A stretch of DNA of 44,508 bases from a virus, in the IMG/VR virus record IMGVR_UViG_3300034101_001689, positions 1 through 44,508 of that record; one strand, given 5' to 3'. The notes under the pieces are model-generated. The model saw only the letters and a list, made by a program, of their open reading frames with translations, was not told the DNA's origin and made no database searches. Shown piece by piece: positions 27,550 to 35,500 of the stretch; position 1 is the first letter of the stretch; every line of letters begins with the position of its first letter. The translations under genes were made by a program, and so were the position numbers.

Positions 27550-28304
27550 GCTTTCCTCCTGTAGCTCTCCCATTCCAAGGTCAAGATCCTACCGCCATCC
27601 TCGCGGAGACGGTCCATCACACGCTCGCCAAGAAACTTGGCAACGTCTTCTTTCGCAAGGTTCGACAGCAGCAGCGTCGGCTTGCGGCGTTCGTACCGCT
27701 CGTTGAGCAGATCGAACAAGAGATTCTTCTCGGTGTCGGAGCCGAACTGCACGCCGATCTCGTCGAGAATCAGCAGATCCGGGCCGCTCATCGCCTTGAT
27801 GGCGTCGGCTTCGCTCTCGCCGCTGTTGCGTCCCCAGGTGTCCTTGATCCGGCGCATGGCGCGCTGCACGGTGCTGTAGTAGGCCGTGCTGCCCTTGCTG
27901 ATGAGGTACTGCGCGATGGCGCAGCCAAGGTGCGTCTTGCCCGTTCCGGGGCGGCCCAGGAACATCATCGACCGGCCCGTCTCCAGAACGTCGGCAAAGT
28001 TGTGGGCGTACTCGGTGGCCCACTCCAACGCCTTCTTCTGGCCGACCGTCTGAGCTTCGTAGGTCTCAAGCGTGCGGTCGCGGAATCGCTCGGGGATGCC
28101 GGTCGCCTCCATCGTGTTGGCCCAACGGATGCGCGCTTCCTCGGCATCGCGGGCTTCGCGCTCGGCCTGCTCGGCAGCTTGCGCGGCAAGCTCGCACGAC
28201 GGGCACTTCGACCAGACGATGTTGAACAAGCCGAGGTTCTTCGCCTCGTACTCGCCGTGCTTCTCGCACGCCCGATTCTCGGGGTTGATCTGCTTGCGGA
28301 TCAT
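27546..28304 (-). CDS. DnaC-like helicase loader ATPase
   Basis: 252 residues from ATG 28304 (TGATG overlap with the DUF1376 gene). An N-terminal zinc motif (Cys13, His16, Cys34, Cys37) leads to a helical linker, then an AAA+ core: Walker A GRPGTGKTH (117-125), Walker B LLILDEIG (177-184), a sensor region LLLSNL and arginine-rich VMDRLREDGG. This is the DnaC/IstB-like group that places replicative helicase DnaB on phage DNA. With no phage helicase in the window, it probably recruits the host's. The DUF1376 partner likely binds the origin or initiator. Confidence 0.92.
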   Translation of the reverse strand: MIRKQINPENRACEKHGEYEAKNLGLFNIVWSKCPSCELAAQAAEQAEREARDAEEARIRWANTMEATGIPERFRDRTLETYEAQTVGQKKALEWATEYAHNFADVLETGRSMMFLGRPGTGKTHLGCAIAQYLISKGSTAYYSTVQRAMRRIKDTWGRNSGESEADAIKAMSGPDLLILDEIGVQFGSDTEKNLLFDLLNERYERRKPTLLLSNLAKEDVAKFLGERVMDRLREDGGRILTLEWESYRRKA

Positions 28305-28999
28305 CAGATTTCCTGCTCTTGCGCGCCGTAGTTGATGCTCGACAAGTCGTGCTTGTTGTTGCCACGGTCTCGGATCACCCAGTCAGATCGGAAGCCCTGC
28401 CAGTTGCGGGCGACCATCTCGGTTACCGCCTGCTCCAGCGTCCAGCCGACCTTGGCGGCTTCGGCCACGATGCGGTTGAGCACCGTCTCGGTGACGGGCG
28501 CGTGCTTGGCACGGCGCATGACCAGAAAGTCTTCCCAGACCTTGGGCGACACGCCTTCGGGCACGCCCTCTGTAGGTTTCTTCTTCTTGGTCTTGGTTCT
28601 TGGTTCTTGGTCTTGGTTCTTGGTTGGCATTGGGGGGTCGATGGCCCCCCCATTGGGGGGGGTATTGGGGAGGGTATTGCCCCCCCCATTCTTCCATCGA
28701 GCCGCAGCCCCGCGCCGACCGCCGTTGACCTGGGACTGGTAGCGGTTGATCTCCTCGCGGCAGCGGGAGTTCAGCCAGCAGCCTTCGTCCTGCCGGAAGA
28801 ACTCGGCCAGGACGTTGCGGACCTCGGCAGCGTGATCTCGCATCCCGATCTTGCGGGCGACCTCCTCGGGCGTTCCTGCCGGGAACTTTTCGTCGAGGTA
28901 GATCGCGTCGAGGATGCGCCGGTAGGCCAGATCCTCCAGCAGCGACAGGTGCCGCGTCGCCGCCGCGTAGTCTCCGATGTTGAACGGGTAGAACCTCAC
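28304..28999 (-). CDS. DUF1376-type replication initiator-like protein
   Basis: 231 residues taking GTG 28999 (VRFYPFNIGDYAAATRHLSL) as start; GTG 29026 would add nine. The DUF1376 signature is YPFxxGDY...TRHLSLLEDLAYRRILDAIY, followed by a second winged-helix-like stretch (RNVLAEFFRQDEGCWLNSRC). A Gly/Pro/Lys-rich linker (residues about 105-145) is encoded by the G tracts at 28629-28690. A C-terminal WEDFLVMRRAKHAPVTETVL domain resembles DnaT-like helicase-loading partners. Placed before the DnaC-like gene, it probably binds the origin. No Shine-Dalgarno is visible for either start. Confidence 0.85.
   Translation of the reverse strand: MRFYPFNIGDYAAATRHLSLLEDLAYRRILDAIYLDEKFPAGTPEEVARKIGMRDHAAEVRNVLAEFFRQDEGCWLNSRCREEINRYQSQVNGGRRGAAARWKNGGGNTLPNTPPNGGAIDPPMPTKNQDQEPRTKTKKKKPTEGVPEGVSPKVWEDFLVMRRAKHAPVTETVLNRIVAEAAKVGWTLEQAVTEMVARNWQGFRSDWVIRDRGNNKHDLSSINYGAQEQEI
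28629..28690 (+). repeat. G/C-tract cluster inside the DUF1376 linker
   Basis: Plus-strand runs of 6 to 8 G alternate with C7 and C8 runs. CCCCATTGGGGGGG (28648-28661) is shared with the non-coding tract at 17298-17311. The runs encode the low-complexity Gly/Pro linker, so protein constraint is weak. They could form a G-quadruplex or a long hairpin (C runs pair with G runs). Confidence 0.5.
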
Positions 29000-29029
29000 G
29001 CGCCCGACCGTAGCGATCGGAACCACTCA

Positions 29030-29046
29030 GCGTCAAGCGGAATCTC
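29030..29046 (-). promoter_or_regulatory. CCGCTTGACGC element, copy near the DUF1376 start
   Basis: Minus strand GAGATTCCGCTTGACGC, matching 16 of 17 bases of the copy at 29490-29506. TTGACG could be a -35 hexamer with TACGGT (29012-29007) 18 bases on. It lies just upstream of the first early gene. The -10 match is weak. Confidence 0.35.
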
Positions 29047-29174
29047 TCGGCTTTTCTGCTGATCTAGCTGGTGGCGAGCCACGAAGCCGCAGGCGGCGAT
29101 TCTAGGCTCGATCTCGGCGCGGCTCTGTTGGCACGGTCACAAGGCGATCATCGCTCCACGACGGCCCTAGGGCG

Positions 29175-29282
29175 TCAGGGCGATAGCAACAGCCACAGCA
29201 CGATCAGCGTCAGGCACAGCGCAAACCCGGCGGCGGCGGCGTACAGCAGCACCACCTCGGGTCGCTCGTCGTGGTCTTGCAT
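29175..29282 (-). CDS. Possible 35-residue membrane peptide
   Basis: ATG 29282 to TGA 29175: MQDHDERPEVVLLYAAAAGF followed by ALCLTLIVLWLLLSP. A charged N-terminal 9 residues precede one long hydrophobic helix, the look of a small phage membrane peptide. It stands alone in the gap between the terminator at 29.4 kb and the first early gene, without a convincing Shine-Dalgarno. Could be an early host-take-over or exclusion peptide, or chance. Confidence 0.45.
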   Translation of the reverse strand: MQDHDERPEVVLLYAAAAGFALCLTLIVLWLLLSP

Positions 29283-29387
29283 GGAAAAAGATGCCGGGGC
29301 GGCCTGGGGGGCGAGTGGATGAGGCTCGCATCACAGGGAAACATGGGAGGTAGGTGCGTGCCAGACCGCCCCAGCGGTGTTCGGTTC

Positions 29388-29416
29388 AAAAAACCCCCGG
29401 CAACAGCCGCCGGGGG
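29388..29416 (-). terminator. Strong rho-independent terminator after the ejection-protein operon
   Basis: Minus strand CCCCCGGC (29416-29409), 7-base loop, GCCGGGGG (29401-29394), then TTTTTT (29393-29388). Perfect 8-bp GC stem with a U tract, 88 bp beyond the stop of the giant protein. It separates the late operon from the early genes. The rest of 29283-29503 holds no gene I can support. Confidence 0.93.
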
Positions 29417-29489
29417 AAACCCTCGTTTTACGACGCTCGGCCCTCAAGCCGAACCATGCGTTGGCAGTAGTACGAGGTCCTGCTCGCTG

Positions 29490-29506
29490 CGTCAAGCGGA
29501 TTCTCA
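29490..29506 (-). promoter_or_regulatory. CCGCTTGACGC element, copy at the end of the giant gene
   Basis: Minus strand GAGAATCCGCTTGACGC starts at the giant gene's stop codon. TTGACG could act as a -35 with TACTAC (29472-29467) after 17 bases, but any transcript would at once meet the terminator at 29388-29416. The near-identity with 29030-29046 across a 460-bp gap suggests a regulatory or recombination role. Confidence 0.35.
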
Positions 29507-32500
29507 CCGCTGGCGCAGACCCTCCGCCGGGGAGCCGGTCATGATCGCCCGCGCCGCGTCCACCACGCCGTAGGTCGGCTGCTCGCCGGTCATCACGTTC
29601 ACGCCCATCGCCAGCTTGTTGAAGGTCTGGCTCACCGGCAGGCCAGCCACCAGATCGAACAGCACCAGAGCGTCACGGATCTTGCGGTTGGTTACGTCCT
29701 TGTCCTCGCTCGCCACCGCCGCGATCAGGTCGTACTGGCCGTCCACCATCTTCTGAAGCGCGCCGATCGCCGGGTTGCTCAACATCCGGTCGTTGTAGGT
29801 CACATCGTCCAGCCGGTTGATCGTCGCCGCAGCGACCATTTGGCCGCCGATCGGGATCATGCTCAGGCCCTGACCGACCAAGCCCTTCAGCATGATGTCG
29901 CCAGCCTCGTCCCAGTAGCCATCGTCATCTTCGTCATCCATCTTGCCGCTCATGGCGTCAGCGATGATCGAAGCCACCACGCCGGGTGCCGCGTAGCCCA
30001 TCATCGCAGTGTAGAACAGCGGCCACTTGTTGCCCTTGAACCCTTCCTGCTTGAGCTTCAAGAACTCCGTCCTGTTCAGGTTGTAGAGCATGTTGAAGTA
30101 GCTGGTGAACTGCGTGAACAGGCGCAACAACTCGCTTCCAGACTCTGCCGAACTGATCGCTTCAGGCTGCGTGCTGCCTTGCGTCAGATTCACCGCCGCA
30201 TCGGCGCGGGCCACGGCTTCCGCCTCCCACTGCGCTTCGCTTATTCCTTCCGGCCTAGCCGCCATGGCCTGCTCGTAGGCTCCACCCCAGATGACGAAGT
30301 CCATCATGTTCTGCACCGTCGCCTGGAAGATGTAGGCGTTCTTCTTGGCAAACTGCTTGACCTTGTCGAACTTGCTGGGGTTCAACAGGACTTCGTTCAT
30401 CTCCTCTTGCAGCACGAAGATTTGGCTGCGCGTGCGCTGGTCCATGAACTTGGCTTTGCCTACCACCCACTCGACATACCCCTTGCGGTCACTGCCGAAG
30501 CGACGAGCCGAGCCGATCAGGTAGCTCGCCTTGACCTTGAGCAGCGCGGGGAAGACACCTGTGAGCTGCTGCAACGTGTTGGAGATGTTGCCGAACATCA
30601 CCATCATGCCTGAGCGGTTGCGCAGCATGCGGATGTACCGATCTCTGGTCGGGTTGTTGCTGCCGATCCCAGTGCGCTGCGATGCCGCACGCGACAGCCA
30701 CGGGTAGATCACCTCGTTCAGCGCGTTGGGGTCGATCGAGTTGATGGCCGCCTTGATGTCCTCGTTCTTCAGCAGGCGAGCAACCGACCACAGTGCGGGC
30801 TGGACATGCACGAAGCGCATCGTGTGCTCGATGTGCTGCGCGATGCGCGAGATGTCCATGTCCAGAGGCTTCTGGTAGCCCTCGTAGCGAGCGATCGTGA
30901 AGCCCCAGCCCGTGGTGGGCATCGAGTCCTTGAACTCCTGATCGACGTTGGCGACCGCAGACGGGTCTGCAAAATTGGTCACCAACTCACGGTCAACCTT
31001 CGCCGGGACGTATCCGCCAGCGTAGGTCTTCGTCGTGCCGTCCTTGAACTTGAGCACGAAGCTGCGCGCTGGAACCTCATCGAAGAACTCGCCCCACTTC
31101 ATGCGGTAGATCCGCTGGATGTCGGGCTTCAGTTCGGCGGTCAGGTTCCACACCTCCTGCACGGCATCGACATGTTCTTGGGTGAGAACGCCGTCTTCGA
31201 TCATCTCGCGGATCGCCTGCCATGCCCGAGACTCGTCAACCTCTCCCGTCTCTTGGTTGACCGTGCCCCACTCGTAGAACTTGCCGCGACCGGCAGCGAT
31301 CATCTTGGATGCGTTGCTCTGGTTGCCCAGGTGCATCAAGAAGCCAAGGATCTCCGCCGTGTCGGTGAAGGTGTATTTCAGTGCCTTGCTGGTGTACGGC
31401 ACCCACTTCAGGCTGGGGCCTACCTTGTCCAAGATGGCGTTGAACTTCTTGTGGAAGGCGTCGCGCTTGGAGCGGTAGTCCAAGATGGCGTTCTGCACCG
31501 GACGCCAGAACAGGCGCGTGAACACCCCAGGTTCCTTGCCGTCCCACTCATCGAACATCGACTGAGCGCGGCGCATCTTCGCCGCCATCGTGCGAAAGAA
31601 CGCAACTGCGCTCTCGAAAGGGGTCGCCCGCTGCGTCTGCCCAGGACTCGGCCCTTCCTTTGCCAGCTTGGCGGCGCGCTCTTGGATCTGATTCTTGGCG
31701 TCTTCGACCAAGATGCGGTTCTCGCCAAGCACGACCTCCTTGTCATCCTTGGCGTACTGCCACAGTTCCATGACCACAGACCGCAGGCGGCGGAACTCCT
31801 CGACGGTCAAGTCCTTGAAGTCCTTCTTGTTGGCCGTCGCCTCGGAAATGATCCGGTTGATCTCTGCGTACTTCTCCGGCTCGTACTGCTGGAGCTTGCG
31901 CAAGAAGTCGTTGGCCGTCTCCGCAGCGCGCCGGATCTGAGCCTTCGTGCCGACGCCGTACAGAGCGAGTACCGCACGCGCCGCGATGATGTAGTCGAGC
32001 GACCTGTCCTTGCGGTTCTTGTTCTTGAGGATGCGGGCGAACATGCGCCGCGCCGCGCTGACCTCAACGCGGACGTTCTCCGCTTCGTTCGCCATCTGAT
32101 CGCTCAACAACTGCTGCCGCTTGCTGCCAAGCGCGCCAGCCAAGTCGTTGTCCGTCAGCTTCTGCAACGCCTCGCGGCTGTGGCGACGGGACGCGACCAC
32201 ATGCAGGTCAGGCCGTAGCTCGCTGATCTTCTTCTTCTGCGTCGCCATGCGAGCCGCCGCACGCGCCGCACTCAGCATGATGCGCGGTGGCAACTTGCCT
32301 TCTGCTTGCCTTTGCCGCACCTTCAGGTCCGAACGGATGGCGTTGACGCGCTCCTCGGCGCGAGCGATCAAGCCCTGATCCTTGGAGTCTTTGGCTGCAC
32401 GCAGCTTCTGCTCGGCCTCGCTCAGGTCGTTTTTAAGGTCGATGACCTCCCGTTCGGCCTCCTGCTGTTGCTGCAAGTCGGCGGGCCGGTTGGCACCGCC

Positions 32501-35500
32501 AAGTGTCGCCTTCTCCAGCGCGCCGAGTTCCATCATCAGCCAGCGCGTGTTGAACTCGTTCAGCAACGAGGCGTTGACTGCCTCCTCGACTTGGTTCTGC
32601 GTAACCAGATCGCTGTTCTCGGCCAGCATCTTGGCGTCGAGGATGGACGCGATGGCGTCTTCCTTCGACGGCGAGGTCAGCAGATCGTTCAGCACTGCCT
32701 CGGCGTTCTCGTAGCCGAAGTAGTCGCGCAACAAGTGCAACGTCACGCCGTTCTCGGCCATCATCGACGCCAGCGGGTGCGCGTCGCGGGCGTCCTTCTT
32801 CTGCTTCGCCACAGCCTCCAGCCCGCCGCGCTGCGCCGCCTTCGCCGCCGACAACGACTTGCTGGCTTCCTCAAGCTGGGCGCGGACCTTCTGGTTGGCC
32901 GCCTTGATGCGGGCCTTTTCTTGCGCGTAAGCAATGCTCGCCTTGCGATGCTCTTCTCTGGCAGCGTCGTAGGCCGCACGCTCCGTGGTCCCGGCAGGCG
33001 GCAGCGGCTTGGGCTTGACCGGCTTGACCGGCTCAACCGGCAACTCCTCGATCGCCAGCCCTTCGGCAATCCGCTGCTCGGCTTCCGCCGCCGCAACGGC
33101 ATCGTCCAGCGGCTGCATGATCTCGGACGCCTTCACCGCGTCCAAGGCGAAGCTGTCGATCGACAGCTTGTGGTTCTTCACCTTCTCGGGTGACACCGTG
33201 CCGTCCTCGCCAACCATCTCGCCAGTCTGCAAGAAGCGACGCAGCCGCTCGACGCGAGTGCGCTCGACCGAGTTGGCCACCTCCTCGTACATGCCTTCGC
33301 GGATGGCGTCCGCCAGCTTCTTCATCGCGGACAGCCGGTCGTGATGGTTGCGCGTCAGCCACGCCAAACTCCGCAAGCCCTTCTGCGTCAGGCCAGCAAC
33401 CGCCTGCTCGATGCGCAACCGCTCGATGGACTGGTAGTCCTCCCAGTCATCGGCGTTGCCGCCGTACTGCACCCACTGCTCCTTCGACAAGAACAGCGGA
33501 ACCGCAGCCTTCGTCGCTTCGGCCATGCGGATCTGGTCCTGCGCGGCGACCATGCGCTTGAAGACCTCCTTCACCTCGGGCGTGATGCCGGGGAGATCCT
33601 TGCCGCCTGACTCGATCTTGTACGTCTCGTTGATCGCCGTGAGCGTCTTCCAAGTGTTGACGAAGAACTCTCGGATGCGACCGAAGATCGGCAGCAGCGA
33701 TTCGCTAGGCAGATCGCCGTTGAACAACCACGCCTCCCACGAATAGGCCACCGCTTCGTGAATCTCAATCTGCTTCTCCACCGGCATTGCGGCGTACTCG
33801 TCAAAGCCGCCTTCCAGCTTGCCGAGATCACGCGCCAGCGTGTCCATGTCCTTGCGCATCTGATCCGACGCCAAGCCCTGCTGGATCAGCGTGGCGTAGC
33901 TGTCGAACATGAAGTGCATCAGTTCGTGGAAGTACGTCGTGGGCTGGGCGTTCTGGTTCAGGACCGTCTGGCGGGCCATGCGGTCGTAGGTGCCGCCAAC
34001 GCCCGTGTCGGGCTGCTGGCTGTACAGAATGCTTTCCTTCGTCTGGTCGAACCGCTGCGACAGCGGGATGACGTTGCCTTGGGCGTCGCGGGTTACGGGG
34101 TCGGCCAGCTTCGCCTGCCGTGGCGCAAACACGATAAATGAGTCGCCAGTGCCCTCGGCCTCGTTTTTGTAAACAACTCCATCGTACCCCTTGCTTATCA
34201 ATAGTTCGCGCAATGCGGCATTGTTGTCTGATGCGTTAAAGACGCTTTCGTACTCACTCTCCGAGATGCTGACGCCCGCCTTCCTCGCTTCCCGCATTAC
34301 AGACTGGTAGCCCCAGGTGCCAAGATCAGGCAGTCTAAGCGGCTTGCGAAGGTCTACAAAAAACGGAAATGCATCACCAAACATCTCGGCTTGTCCTTGA
34401 TTGCCGAGATGAACACCAAGCTCCTTTCCGTCGCTTGGAAAGTTGAATACGTCAAACTCTAGTTGCCTAACAGGACGAGAACGTGTCTTACGCCGCAGTT
34501 TTTGCAGAGATTCTTCAAGGCTGCGCGCTCTGGTGGCAACTTCTTGGGTAATCCCCTGCTGATTTGCATCATCTGGAAAATACTCAAGCTGCCGCTCCAG
34601 CATGTACGCCACATCTTCAGCAAAACCAAACTTTGCTCCAATATCTCGTAACTCTTGGAATAGTTGTTGCTCCTTATCTCCAGCAGAAGAAGAAACAGCC
34701 TCCACTACGTCGGTAGTTGCGGCAGTTCCGTGCCACAGCTTTCGCTTGTAACCCGCCCTCTTCGCCGCCTCATCCACCATCCGCTGCGCCGTCTCCATGT
34801 CCCCCCGCGCCACAGCCGCAAGGTAGTCGGCGTCCATCTGCGCAGCGGTGGCGGGGAGGCGGGAAAACAAAAACTTGCTCTTAGGCGCAACCACCGCGTT
34901 CTTCGCAAGCACCATCGACCCGATCTGCACAACCATCTCAGCCGACTGCAACGGCTCGCCTGTGGCGCGGTCAAAAAAGTAGCTGTGCAGCTTTGGATTG
35001 AAGCCGACCTGCCGCCATTGGGGGTCGGTTATCGCCTGCTCGGCAAGCGCATGAGCCTCCTCCGCCGTCATGGGCTTCATCTTGCCCTTGACGATGGCGG
35101 CGATGTCCTTGTTCTCAAGCTCTTGTGCGATGCGGAACACAAGCTGCTCACGCGCAGCAAACTCAACTTCGGTCACGACTGCGGCGTTGGTGAAGCCGAT
35201 GACTTTCCCCGCCGTTGCTCCCTTTCCAGCCTTGTGGATAGTCACCACATCCACGTTTTTGCGCTGCTTGGCAGGAATGTCTAGCCGAAGACCGACGTAC
35301 TGGCCTTCTGGGATGTCGGTCGGTGCGATGACACGATCTCTCTGGCTGCTTTTCAGGGCGTCGGTCATCTGCTCTGGCGTCGAAAGTGCAGGGACCGCTT
35401 GCGCAAGACGCACCTTGCCAAGTTTGTTGACCAAGGCATCCCACTGTTCTCGCGTGATCTTGCCTGCGGCAAGTGCGCGAGCACCGTCCTTCAGTTGCGT

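Noticed and set aside
29071-29322. Plus-strand 83-codon frame in the 29-kb gap
   Set aside because: Low-complexity, no ribosome site, and antisense to the more plausible small membrane peptide and regulatory repeats.
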